A DNA stretch of 64,000 nt from Nevskiaceae bacterium. GTDB taxonomy: Bacteria > Pseudomonadota > Gammaproteobacteria > Nevskiales > Nevskiaceae. The notes under the pieces are model-generated. The model had not been told where the DNA came from, searched no databases, and saw only the letters and a program-made list of their open reading frames with translations. The position numbers were made by a program, and so were the translations under genes. The DNA lies in contig SCVA01000025.1 of NCBI GenBank assembly GCA_004297005.1, forward strand, positions 1 through 64,000, in the 5' to 3' direction. Below are positions 8,333 through 16,484 of the stretch, in pieces (position 1 is the stretch's first letter; each line of letters starts with the position of its first letter).

Positions 8333-9130
8333 CTACAGCAGGCCGGGAATCAGCACCTTGCGATTCGCGGGGTAGTCGGGGAAGGTCTCGCGATACCAGC
8401 GATGGTTGGCGCAGGCGCGGGGAATCAGGTTGGCGGCAGTCCAGGCCACGAAACTCAGGCCTGCCAGCGACCAGGTGGCGATCGCCCAGCCGGTCCAGAT
8501 CATCAGCTCGCCCAGGTAGTTTGGGCAGCTCACTTTTTCGTAGAGCCAGCCGCGCGGAATCTTGTAGCCACTCTCCCCGGGCTTGCGCAGTGCCGCCAGC
8601 ATGGCGTCGGCCCGGCGGTTGATGTAGTAGCCGGCAACGAACAGCGCCGCGCCGAACAGAAAGCGCGGGTCGCTCAGCCAGCTTGGCGGGTAGGGCCGGC
8701 TGATGCCGGGCCAGGACAGGATCGCGGCGTTGGCGAAGGAGACGCCCAGGTTGGTGGTGAACGCCAGCACCGGCACCAGCAATGGCGTGGTATCGCCCGG
8801 TTTGGTGCGCAGGCGGAAGGGAAAGATGAAGCTGCGCTGGAAGTAATGCGCCTGCCACATCGCGAGTAGCAGTAGTGGCGCCAGATTCCACGCCTCGGCG
8901 CCTAGGAAGTAGATCAGCGCGAAGCCCAGCGCCGAAGGTGCCTCCATCAGCATCCAGGCCCAGCGGGTGGGCACGCCGGGGCCCCAGAACCAAGCGGTTT
9001 TCGCGCCCTTGTGGCGGCCGTAGGCGGCCTTGATGAAAAACTGCAGCACCACGAAGACCAGCACCGAGGCCAGCAGGTAGGCGAGAACGAGGTAGTGGTG
9101 CCACTGGGCTGCTACTGGGCTGACGTTCAT
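8333..9130 (-). CDS. Steroid 5-alpha-reductase family membrane enzyme
   Basis: 265-residue polytopic membrane protein with about six hydrophobic segments. The C-terminal third strongly resembles 3-oxo-5-alpha-steroid 4-dehydrogenase (SRD5A): SCPNYLGE near 200-207, ANLIPRACANHRWYRETFP near 235-253 and the terminal KVLIPGLL. These enzymes reduce the 4,5 double bond of 3-keto-4-ene steroids with NADPH. The ATG has a GGAGGAG site. Together with the SDR downstream it could interconvert 5-alpha-reduced and unsaturated steroids. The family call is firm; the exact substrate and direction are inference. Confidence 0.85.
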   Translation of the reverse strand: MNVSPVAAQWHHYLVLAYLLASVLVFVVLQFFIKAAYGRHKGAKTAWFWGPGVPTRWAWMLMEAPSALGFALIYFLGAEAWNLAPLLLLAMWQAHYFQRSFIFPFRLRTKPGDTTPLLVPVLAFTTNLGVSFANAAILSWPGISRPYPPSWLSDPRFLFGAALFVAGYYINRRADAMLAALRKPGESGYKIPRGWLYEKVSCPNYLGELMIWTGWAIATWSLAGLSFVAWTAANLIPRACANHRWYRETFPDYPANRKVLIPGLL

Positions 9131-9175
9131 CGCTCCTCCCTCGGCTCTCTACCACCAACGGCATGCTTGGGGCCT

Positions 9176-9250
9176 GCGGGTCGCGGGCCAGCCCGCTCCT
9201 GCAACCAAGGCCGCGTCGGCGGAGGCGGGCCTGTGCAGCCCGCGACCCGC
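9176..9250. repeat. REP-like paired palindrome
   Basis: GCGGGTCGCGGGC (9176-9188) is the exact reverse complement of 9238-9250. Read on the minus strand the right-hand word is GCAGGAGCGGGCTGGCCCGC, very close to the Pseudomonas REP consensus. It is a typical paired REP unit in the gap between two leftward genes. Confidence 0.7.
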
Positions 9251-9264
9251 CGGCGCGAAAACCG

Positions 9265-10044
9265 TTAAACCCCCGGTGCCCCAGGGAAGCCCACGTAGTA
9301 CTGGCCGGTGAGCATGCCGCCATCGACCGCGATCTCGGCGCCGCAGAGATAGCTGGACTCGTCGCTGGCGAGGAACAGGCTGGTGCGCGCCACTTCTTCC
9401 GGCTCGCCGACCCGTTGCAGCGGCACCATGGCGTAGCGCTTGTTCACCTCGGCCTTCTGCTCGGCGTAGGGATTGCCCATGGCGGTATCCACACCCCCCG
9501 GATGCACAGAGTTCACCCGCACGCCCTTGTGGCCGTACTCCATCGCCGCGACCTTGGTCAGGCCGCGCACCGCCCACTTGCTGGAGCAGTAGGCGCCCAG
9601 GCCGTTGGCGGCCTTCATGCCGTCCACCGAAGAGATGTTGACGATGGAGCCGTGGCCCTGGGCCAGCAGCTCGGCGCCGACGATGCGCAGGCCGAGAAAG
9701 GTGCCGACCAGATTGATGTTGATGACGCGCTCAAACTCGGCTTTCTCGGTGGTCTGCAAAGTCTTGAACAGCAGCACGCCGGCGTTGTTGACCAGGATGT
9801 CGATGCCGCCGAAGGCACTCTTCGCCAGCGCCACCACCGCCTGCCAGCTGGTTTCGTCGCTGACATCGTGGCGGATGTACTGGGCGTTGGCTCCCAGCTC
9901 CTTGGCTAGCGCCTGGCCCTCGGCCTCCAGCAGATCAGCGATCAATACCTTCGCACCCTCGGCCACGAACAGCCGCACCGTCGCCGCACCCATGCCGCGC
10001 GCGCCGCCGGTGATGATGGCGACCTTGCCTTGCAGACGTCCCAT
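9265..10044 (-). CDS. Hydroxysteroid-dehydrogenase-like SDR
   Basis: 259-residue classical SDR resembling bacterial 3-alpha(20-beta)-hydroxysteroid dehydrogenases. It shows TGGARGMG at 12-19, NNAG at 86-89, catalytic Ser139, Tyr152 and Lys156, and Asp37 after the second strand, which points to NAD. The ATG at 10042-10044 has an AGGAGA site; longer upstream frames lack one. It lies 32 nt downstream of another leftward SDR gene and is probably co-transcribed with it. An oxidoreductase step on a steroid hydroxyl or ketone is the likely role. Confidence 0.87.
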   Translation of the reverse strand: MGRLQGKVAIITGGARGMGAATVRLFVAEGAKVLIADLLEAEGQALAKELGANAQYIRHDVSDETSWQAVVALAKSAFGGIDILVNNAGVLLFKTLQTTEKAEFERVININLVGTFLGLRIVGAELLAQGHGSIVNISSVDGMKAANGLGAYCSSKWAVRGLTKVAAMEYGHKGVRVNSVHPGGVDTAMGNPYAEQKAEVNKRYAMVPLQRVGEPEEVARTSLFLASDESSYLCGAEIAVDGGMLTGQYYVGFPGAPGV

Positions 10045-10076
10045 ATCGTTATCTCCTCGCTGATTGCGCTTCTGTC

Positions 10077-10940
10077 TTAGTCGACGATGGCGGGATGCGC
10101 CTGTGCCGGCGAACCCAACATCGGCCGGTGCGAAGGCGGCTGCCGGCCTTCGTCGGTCAGGCCGTATTCGGTGGCGATCTCGGCACCGATGATGACCTGG
10201 CCAGATTTCTCGGCGCGCTTGGGGTCGCGGTAGATCGCCGAGATGATGTGGCCGGTGAACTCCGGCGTTTCGGCGATCTCCCAGAAGCCGGCGTACTGCT
10301 CGGCGGCGCGGTCCATGGCGCGGCGGGTGCGGTCGGTACGCAGCATGCCCATCCAGATCGACACCGCGGCGACGTTGTAGGGACGAAAGTCCACCGCCAT
10401 GTCCTTGGCGAACTTGTCCACGCCGGTCTTCTGCGCGCCGTAGCCGGGGCCGTGCATGTAGCAACTGGAGCCGAAGCTGGAGGTAAAGGCGATCAGGCCG
10501 TTCTTCTGTTTGGCCATCAGCGGCGCCGCGTACCAGCTCGCCACATAGCCGGAGCGCAAGCCGACATCGAGGATGTCCACCAGCTCCAGCGGCTTCTCCC
10601 AAAACGGCCCCTTGTCGATGAGCTTGTCGTGCAGGAAGGTGGCGTTGTTCACCAGGATGTCGAGCCGGCCCTGCTCGCGCTCCACGCGCTCGAACAGCGC
10701 CTTCACCTCGGCGTCCTTGGCGTGGTCGCAGGCGACGGCGATGCCCTTGCCGCCGGCTTCGGTCACCAGTTGCGCAGTGTTGCCGACCGTGCCCGGCAGC
10801 GGCGCCTCGCCTTCCTTGACGGTGCGGCCGGTCACGTAGACGGTGGCCCCCTCGCGCCCTAGCGCGATGGCGATGCCCTTGCCGGCGCCGCGCGAGGCAC
10901 CGGTGACGACCGCGACCACGCCGGCCAATGGCTTGCTCAT
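10077..10940 (-). CDS. SDR family protein (DHRS1-like)
   Basis: 287-residue SDR with TGASRGAG at 13-20, the DHRS1-like word YVTGRT at 35-40 (NADP type), NNA at 98-100, catalytic Ser154/155, Tyr167 and Lys171, and a C-terminal extension of about 40 residues. The start at 10938-10940 is preceded by AGGAGA. It is the first gene of the two-SDR leftward unit. The substrate is unknown; a steroid or hydroxyacyl-CoA intermediate fits the setting. Confidence 0.85.
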   Translation of the reverse strand: MSKPLAGVVAVVTGASRGAGKGIAIALGREGATVYVTGRTVKEGEAPLPGTVGNTAQLVTEAGGKGIAVACDHAKDAEVKALFERVEREQGRLDILVNNATFLHDKLIDKGPFWEKPLELVDILDVGLRSGYVASWYAAPLMAKQKNGLIAFTSSFGSSCYMHGPGYGAQKTGVDKFAKDMAVDFRPYNVAAVSIWMGMLRTDRTRRAMDRAAEQYAGFWEIAETPEFTGHIISAIYRDPKRAEKSGQVIIGAEIATEYGLTDEGRQPPSHRPMLGSPAQAHPAIVD

Positions 10941-11094
10941 GTCTTCTCCTCCTTCTTCTGATGGCTTTAGGCGGAGGATGCCAGCGGCCTCCGGGCGCGG
11001 ACTCATCCGATTACGGGAGGTAGTTGGCATCTCGGACCAGCGGCCTTCCCTATGATGGCGGTGCGCGGCGGGAGGCCGCGAAAAGGGAGGCGAT

Positions 11095-11919
11095 ATGCAA
11101 GGAACGTCGTTGGCGCGCGCGCTGGTACTGGGCTTGCTGCTGGTGCTGGCTGGTCCGGTCTGGGCCAAGGTGGGCTGGGCCGAGAAGGTCAAGGGAAACG
11201 TCTCGCTGGAAATGATCGGCGAGCCACCCCGGCCCTTGCTGGTCGGCGACGCCATCGAGGAAAAGGCCAGGCTGCGCACCGGTGCCGATGGTGAGGTGGT
11301 CGTCCACTTCGTTGACGAAGCCCTGCTGGTGATCCGTCCCAACAGCCAGATCGATGTGAACTACTACCGCTTCACGGCGGGCGATCACAGCAGCGCCAGC
11401 GCGGTACGGCTGCTCAAGGGCGGCCTGCGTTTCGTTACCGGCCTGATCGGCAAGCTCAACCGCGAGGAAGTGAAGATATTCACGCCCATGGCCACCATCG
11501 GTGTCCGAGGCACCGACTTCGACACCCTGTTTCTGGAAGTGCCGCGCGACGACGCCGACGCCGGGCTCTATACCTGCGTCACCGAGGGCGGCACCGTGCT
11601 GACCGGCGAAAACGGCGAGAGCATCGAGGTCGCCCAGGGCCAGACCGCGTTCACCACCACCGCCGACTTCGTCGCCAAGGGCCTGTCGAAGGCGCGCGAG
11701 TGGGGGCTGATCCGCCCGCCGCCGGGCCTGTTCCAGTCCGGCACCTTCGACGGTCAGATCGAGGAGCTGAAGCGCGAGGGCCTGAACCGCCTGCAGGGCA
11801 AGCTCACCGACCAGTTGCCCAGCGAGTTTCGCGGCCTGGTGCCGACCGACATGCTCGGCTCGCTGTTCGCGAAGAAGAAGGAAGCGCCGAAACCGGCCTC
11901 GAGTCGTTGCGGAGCCTAG
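11095..11919 (+). CDS. FecR-domain exported protein
   Basis: 274-residue exported protein. Signal peptide about 1-24 (hydrophobic core, VWAKV cleavage region), then a FecR-type beta-domain: VGDAIEEKARLRTGADGEVVVHF near 50-72 and ATIGVRGTDF near 135-144 are the hallmark words. The C-terminal 80 residues are helical and charged. Unlike FecR anti-sigma proteins it has no N-terminal cytoplasmic part, so it is a periplasmic FecR-like protein of unknown role. AGGGAGG precedes the ATG. It points convergently at the CoA-ligase gene, 9 nt away. Confidence 0.8.
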   Translation: MQGTSLARALVLGLLLVLAGPVWAKVGWAEKVKGNVSLEMIGEPPRPLLVGDAIEEKARLRTGADGEVVVHFVDEALLVIRPNSQIDVNYYRFTAGDHSSASAVRLLKGGLRFVTGLIGKLNREEVKIFTPMATIGVRGTDFDTLFLEVPRDDADAGLYTCVTEGGTVLTGENGESIEVAQGQTAFTTTADFVAKGLSKAREWGLIRPPPGLFQSGTFDGQIEELKREGLNRLQGKLTDQLPSEFRGLVPTDMLGSLFAKKKEAPKPASSRCGA

Positions 11920-11928
11920 GACGGGCCG

Positions 11929-13506
11929 CTAGCGCGGCAACTGGAACTTCATCACCTTGCCGGAAGCATTGGTCGGCAGCGCTTCGACGATCTCGATATG
12001 GCGCGGCACCTTGTAGTTGGCCATCTGTTCGCGACACCAGGCGATCAGCGACTTTTCGTCGACGCTCTGGCCAGGGCGCAGCGTGACGTAGGCCTTGCCG
12101 ACCTCACCCTGGCGCTCGTCGGGAATGCCAATCACCGCCACCTGAGCGATGGCCGGGTGCGCCGACATCATCCGCTCGATCTCGGCCGGATAGCAGTTGA
12201 AGCCACCGGTGATGTACATGTCCTTGAGGCGGTCGGTGATGCGGATGTAGCCGCGCTCGTCGATCACCGCGACATCGCCGGTGTGCAGCCAGCCGTCGGC
12301 GTCGATGGCCTCGGCGGTGGCCTTGGGGTTGTCGAGATAGCCCTGCATGACGTTGTAGCCGCGCACCAGCAGCTCGCCGGCGACGCCGTGCGGCAGGCGG
12401 TTGCCCTGCTCGTCGATGCACTTCACCTCGGTATCGGGGATCGGCTTGCCGCAGGTGCGGGCGACGGTCTCGTCGTCGTCGGTGGAGTGGCAGAACGACA
12501 CCATGCCGCTGGCCTCGGTGAGGCCATAGCCGGTGAGCAGCACCTTGAAGCGCAGCTCCTTACGCATCTGCTCGATCAGCGAGGGCGCGACGGTGGCCGC
12601 GCCGGTCATGGTCGCGCGCAGCGAGCTCAAGTCGGTGCTGGCGCGCTCGGGCGAGTTGAGCAGGCTGATGAACAGGGTCGGCGGGCCGGGCAGCACCGAG
12701 ATACGGTCGCGCTCGATGCGCTTCATCACCGCCGCCGCGTCGAACACCGCATGCGGCAGGATCGCGCAGCCGTAGAGCAGGGCGGTGAGCCAGCCGGCCT
12801 TGTAGCCGAAGGCGTGGAAGAAGGGATTGATGATCAGGTAGCGGTCTTCCGGCACCAGTTCCACCCGCTTGCCCCACTCGTGGCTCACCCGCAGGTTCTG
12901 CCCGTGCGCGCTCATCACGCCCTTGGGCTGGCCGGTGGTGCCACTGGTGAACATGATGTCCATCAGGTCGCCGGGCTGCACCTGCGCGGCGCGGCAGTCC
13001 ACCTCGGCCGGATCAACGCCCTCGGCCTTGGCCAGGAACTGCGTCCAGGTCAGTTCCTTGGTCGCTCCGCAAGCGTCGCTCCGGTCGCCTTCCAGGGCGT
13101 CGCTCATCACAATCAGATGTTCGAGGCTGGCGGGCTTATGGCCTTCCAGCAGCGCCGGGAAGTACTGGTCGAGAAAGCGCCCGCAGGTGAACAGCAGCTT
13201 GGCCTGGCTGCGCTCCAGCACATAGGCGACTTCCTGGCCGCGCATGCGGGTGTTCACCGGCACCAGTACCGCGCCGATGCTCTGCACCGCCAGCGCCGCG
13301 ATCACCCACTCCGGCGTGTTCTGCGCCCACAGCGCGACGCGGTCCTTGGGCTGCACGCCCAGCGCGATCAGTGCCTGCGCGGCGGTGCGGCGCTGCGCAT
13401 CCAGCTGCGCGTAGCTGAAGCTGCGGCCTTCTTCGCCGATCAGGGCGGGGCGGTCGGCGAACTTGCGGACCGATTCGGCGAAGGCGAGGGGCAGGGTCAG
13501 TTGCAT
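11929..13506 (-). CDS. fadD3: FadD3-like acyl-CoA ligase
   Basis: 525-residue AMP-forming acyl-CoA synthetase. The P-loop-like motif TSGTTGQPKG is at 187-196, followed by the GYGLTEASG motif, the hinge ITDRLKDMYITGGFNCYPAE and the catalytic lysine 517 in NASGK. The words INPFFHAFGYKAG, LPGPPT and ITDRLKDMYI closely match mycobacterial FadD3, which adds CoA to the propionate side chain of HIP, the two-ring product of steroid ring A/B cleavage. The adjacent ipd genes support this function. It lies 100 nt downstream of an SDR gene on the same strand. Confidence 0.8.
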   Translation of the reverse strand: MQLTLPLAFAESVRKFADRPALIGEEGRSFSYAQLDAQRRTAAQALIALGVQPKDRVALWAQNTPEWVIAALAVQSIGAVLVPVNTRMRGQEVAYVLERSQAKLLFTCGRFLDQYFPALLEGHKPASLEHLIVMSDALEGDRSDACGATKELTWTQFLAKAEGVDPAEVDCRAAQVQPGDLMDIMFTSGTTGQPKGVMSAHGQNLRVSHEWGKRVELVPEDRYLIINPFFHAFGYKAGWLTALLYGCAILPHAVFDAAAVMKRIERDRISVLPGPPTLFISLLNSPERASTDLSSLRATMTGAATVAPSLIEQMRKELRFKVLLTGYGLTEASGMVSFCHSTDDDETVARTCGKPIPDTEVKCIDEQGNRLPHGVAGELLVRGYNVMQGYLDNPKATAEAIDADGWLHTGDVAVIDERGYIRITDRLKDMYITGGFNCYPAEIERMMSAHPAIAQVAVIGIPDERQGEVGKAYVTLRPGQSVDEKSLIAWCREQMANYKVPRHIEIVEALPTNASGKVMKFQLPR

Positions 13507-13553
13507 TGCGGATTTCAGATTTCGGATTGCGGATTGAACAGGCAGAAGCGGAG

Positions 13554-13583
13554 CGGCTTGCGGACGGTCACCACCGCAAGCCG
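13554..13583 (-). repeat. Hairpin between SDR and fadD3-like genes
   Basis: CGGCTTGCGG (13554-13563) and CCGCAAGCCG (13574-13583) form a perfect 10-bp stem with a 10-nt loop. It lies in the 100-nt spacer of the leftward unit, upstream of the CoA-ligase start. Without a T-tract it may act as an RNA-stability or attenuation element. Confidence 0.45.
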
Positions 13584-13606
13584 AGCTCGGCGATCCGCAA
13601 TGGGCA

Positions 13607-14386
13607 TCAGTCGGCCCAGAGCAGGTAGCCGTTGTCGATGCGGTACTCGGAGCCGTTGATGAAGCTGGACTCGTCGCTGGCCAGGAACAGCACCAGGTTG
13701 GCGATGTCCTCGGGCTTGGCGAAGCGGGCCATCATCTGCTTCTGGTCCATCATCCGCACCGCGCTCTGCGCGCCCTTGGGCATGCTCTGGTGCAGGCCGG
13801 TGACCATCGGGGTCATGATCCCGTCCGGGTGGATCGAATTGCAGCGGATCTTGTGCAGGTTCATGCGCGAGTGCGCCGCAATCGAGCGGGTCATCGCCGC
13901 CACGGCGCCCTTCGAGGCCGAGTAGGCGCAGAACGAGCCGACGCCACCGATGCCGGCCATCGACGACATGTTCACGATCGAGCCGCCGCCGCGCTTGAGC
14001 ATGGCCTTGTAGCCGTAGTGGCAGCCGAGGAAGTAGCCGTCGGAATTGATCTTCTGGATCTTCTGCCAGGTGGCGAGATCGGTGTTCTCGATGTTGCCGT
14101 AGGCCAGGATCGCGGCGTTGTTGACCAGGATGTCGAGGCCGCCGAACTTCGCTTCGGTGTCGGCGATCACCGACTTCCAGCTTTCCTCGTCGGCGATGTC
14201 GTGCTTGAGAAACAGTGCCGAGCCGCCCTTGGCGCGGATGCCTTCGGCGGCCTTCTCGCCGTCTTTGTCGTTGAGGTCGGTGAGCACCACGTGCGCGCCC
14301 TCGCGCGCCAGCAGTTCGGCGTCGGCCTTGCCCACGCCGCTGGCGGCGCCGGTGATGATCGCCACCTTGTTCTGTACTCGACCCAT
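13607..14386 (-). CDS. 3-beta/17-beta-hydroxysteroid dehydrogenase-like SDR
   Basis: 259-residue SDR with TGAASGVG at 13-20, NNAA at 89-92, catalytic Ser142, Tyr155 and Lys159, and Asp37 favouring NAD. The C-terminal region (NSIHPDGIMTPMV, LVLFLASDESSFINGSE) closely resembles the 3-beta/17-beta-hydroxysteroid dehydrogenase of Comamonas testosteroni. It probably oxidises a steroid hydroxyl to a ketone before ring degradation. It is the first gene of the leftward unit and reads away from the dioxygenase operon. Confidence 0.8.
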   Translation of the reverse strand: MGRVQNKVAIITGAASGVGKADAELLAREGAHVVLTDLNDKDGEKAAEGIRAKGGSALFLKHDIADEESWKSVIADTEAKFGGLDILVNNAAILAYGNIENTDLATWQKIQKINSDGYFLGCHYGYKAMLKRGGGSIVNMSSMAGIGGVGSFCAYSASKGAVAAMTRSIAAHSRMNLHKIRCNSIHPDGIMTPMVTGLHQSMPKGAQSAVRMMDQKQMMARFAKPEDIANLVLFLASDESSFINGSEYRIDNGYLLWAD

Positions 14387-14675
14387 GCTGCTCTCTCCTC
14401 AAGTTTGTTAGATCTATGGTGGTTGGTCGCTGCATCCGGGGCTTTCGCGACGCGGCCTGGGATGTCTTGTCGTCAGGCCGCGCAGGCTGCCTGCGCCGGT
14501 GGCTTGCGGCCGGTGGGCGGCATTATTTCGGCTGCCCTCTGGCTAGCCTTCGTCCAATAAGACGACCTGCCGGTGCTTGCTGCTGAGATCGACTCATCAA
14601 AACGGGTGAAGCTGTGCCGCAGGGCGGTCTCGATAATCCTGGTCGTTCAATTCCCCCCTTTCAGGCAGACCTTCC
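14387..14675. promoter_or_regulatory. Divergent control region with overlapping palindromes
   Basis: This region separates the leftward HSD/fadD3-like unit from the rightward dioxygenase/ipd operon. A perfect 9-bp inverted repeat, CGCGGCCTG (14451-14459) with CAGGCCGCG (14474-14482), runs into a second one, GCGCAGGC (14480-14487) with GCCTGCGC (14489-14496). Together they make a strong candidate operator for a repressor that controls both transcripts. The regulator gene is not adjacent. No promoter boxes could be assigned with confidence. Confidence 0.5.
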
Positions 14676-15590
14676 ATGAGCAGTCCCAAGCCCTTGATCC
14701 AGGCGCTGGCCTATGTGGTCGCCGAGTCCACGGATGTTTCGCGCTGGCAGCAGTACGGCGAACAGGTTCTGGGCGCGATGACCAGCCCGGCACCGGAAGG
14801 CGGCCTGTACCTGAAGCTCGACGAGCGCCGCTTCCGTCTCGCCGTGGTCGCCGGCAGCGAAGACCGCTACCAGGCCTCCGGCTGGGAGGTGGCGAATGCC
14901 GCCGACTTCGCCGCGGCTGTCGCCGCCATCGAAAAGGCCGGGGTGAAGGTCGAGCCGGCCAGTGCCGCGCTGAAAGCCGCGCGCTGCTACACCGACCTGG
15001 TGCTGTTCACCGACCCCTCCGGCAACCGCCACGAGATGGGCTACGGCATCAGCTATCCGGATGGCGGCGGCGAGTCGCCGTTTGTCTCGCCGCTGGGCAG
15101 CACCCGCTTCAAGACCGGCGCGCAGGGCATGGGCCATACCGTGCTGCCCTCGCTCAATTTCGATGCCAGCCTGAAGTTCTTCACCGAGGTGCTGGGCTTC
15201 GGCATTTCCGACATCTTCAACTTCCAGCCTGGCCCGGACGCGCCGGTGATGCGCATCTACTTCCTGCATGCCGGCTCGGGCCGTCACCACAGCCTGGCGC
15301 TGGCGGAGATGCCCAGCCCCTCCGGTTGCGTGCACATCATGCTGGAGGTCACCGAGAAGGACGAGGTGGACCGTGGCGAGCTGCGCCGCGAACAGCACGG
15401 CGCCAAGCTGATGGCGACGCTCGGCCAGCACGAGAACGACAAGATGACCTCGTTCTACATGCTCACGCCCAGTAACTTCGCGCTCGAATACGGCTGGGGC
15501 GGCATCAGCGTCGAGCCCGGCGTCTGGGAAACCACCTACACCAAGCAGGTCTCCATCTGGGGCCACGACTTCTCGGTCGGCTTCCGCTAA
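14676..15590 (+). CDS. hsaC: Extradiol ring-cleavage dioxygenase (HsaC/TesB type)
   Basis: 304-residue type I extradiol dioxygenase with two vicinal-oxygen-chelate domains. The expected Fe(II) ligands are His154, His220 and Glu271. The second-shell catalytic residues His204/205, His252 and Tyr261 are also in place. Enzymes of this type in steroid clusters (HsaC in mycobacteria, TesB in Comamonas) open the aromatised A ring of 3,4-DHSA by meta cleavage. Size and context fit. HsaA/B/D-like partners are not in this window. It leads the ipd operon, 10 nt before ipdA. Confidence 0.8.
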   Translation: MSSPKPLIQALAYVVAESTDVSRWQQYGEQVLGAMTSPAPEGGLYLKLDERRFRLAVVAGSEDRYQASGWEVANAADFAAAVAAIEKAGVKVEPASAALKAARCYTDLVLFTDPSGNRHEMGYGISYPDGGGESPFVSPLGSTRFKTGAQGMGHTVLPSLNFDASLKFFTEVLGFGISDIFNFQPGPDAPVMRIYFLHAGSGRHHSLALAEMPSPSGCVHIMLEVTEKDEVDRGELRREQHGAKLMATLGQHENDKMTSFYMLTPSNFALEYGWGGISVEPGVWETTYTKQVSIWGHDFSVGFR

Positions 15591-15600
15591 CAAGAACAAC

Positions 15601-16482
15601 ATGGCACTCAACAAACAGAAGTCGGCGGCCGAGGCCGTCGCGGCCCTGCGCGATGGCATGACCATCGGCATCGGCGGCTGGGGCCCGCGCCGCAAGCCCA
15701 TGGCCCTGGTGCGCGAGATCCTGCGCTCGCCGCTGAAGGATCTCACCGTCGTGTCCTACGGTGGCCCGGATGTCGGCATGCTCTGCGCCGCCGGCAAGGT
15801 GAAGAAGCTGATCTTCGCCTTTGTCACCATGGACGCGATCCCGCTCGAGCCCTACTACCGCAAGGCGCGCGAGTCGGGTGCCATCCAGGTCGAGGAATAC
15901 GACGAGGGCATGTTCGAGTGGGGCCTGCGGGCCGCCGGCATGCGCATGTCCTTCCTCCCCACCCGCGTCGGTCTCGCCACCGACGTGCTGGCAAAGAATC
16001 CGCAGCTCAAGACCATCGCCTCGCCCTACGCCGACGGCGAAGTCTATGTGGCGATGCCGGCGCTCAAACTCGACGCCGCGCTGATCCACGTCAACGAGGC
16101 CGACCGCCTGGGCAACACCCTGGTGCGCGGCCACGACACCTTCTTCGACCACCTCTACGCCCGCGCCGCCGATCACGTCATCGTCAGCAGCGAGCAAGTG
16201 CACGAGAAGCTGGAGCTGGACGCCGACACCGCCAAGCTCAACCCCTTCGAGCGCTACCTGGTGCACAGCGTGGTGGCTGCCGCCGGTGGCGCGCACCCGA
16301 CCTATCTCGGCCCCAACTACGGCTGGGACATGGAACACCTCAAGCGCTACAACGCCTCCGCCAGCGAAGAGGGCGGCTGGGCGAAGTATGTGGAGGAGTT
16401 CGTGAGCGTCGGCGAAGCCGCGTACCAGACCCAGATTGGCGGCGCCGAGCGCCTCGCCAAGCTCAAGCTGCCGGTGTTTTGA
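15601..16482 (+). CDS. ipdA: COCHEA-CoA hydrolase alpha subunit
   Basis: 293-residue protein of the family I CoA-transferase alpha-subunit fold (GMTIGIGGWGPRRKP near 19-33). In mycobacteria IpdA with IpdB does not transfer CoA; it hydrolyses ring C of the steroid intermediate COCHEA-CoA. The acidic stretch YDEGMFE at 100-106 lies where the catalytic glutamate of that hydrolase is expected, from memory of the family. The order ipdA-ipdB-hydratase-ipdC and the 2-nt spacing to ipdB support the call over ordinary 3-oxoacid CoA-transferase. Confidence 0.85.
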   Translation: MALNKQKSAAEAVAALRDGMTIGIGGWGPRRKPMALVREILRSPLKDLTVVSYGGPDVGMLCAAGKVKKLIFAFVTMDAIPLEPYYRKARESGAIQVEEYDEGMFEWGLRAAGMRMSFLPTRVGLATDVLAKNPQLKTIASPYADGEVYVAMPALKLDAALIHVNEADRLGNTLVRGHDTFFDHLYARAADHVIVSSEQVHEKLELDADTAKLNPFERYLVHSVVAAAGGAHPTYLGPNYGWDMEHLKRYNASASEEGGWAKYVEEFVSVGEAAYQTQIGGAERLAKLKLPVF

Positions 16483-16484
16483 AC

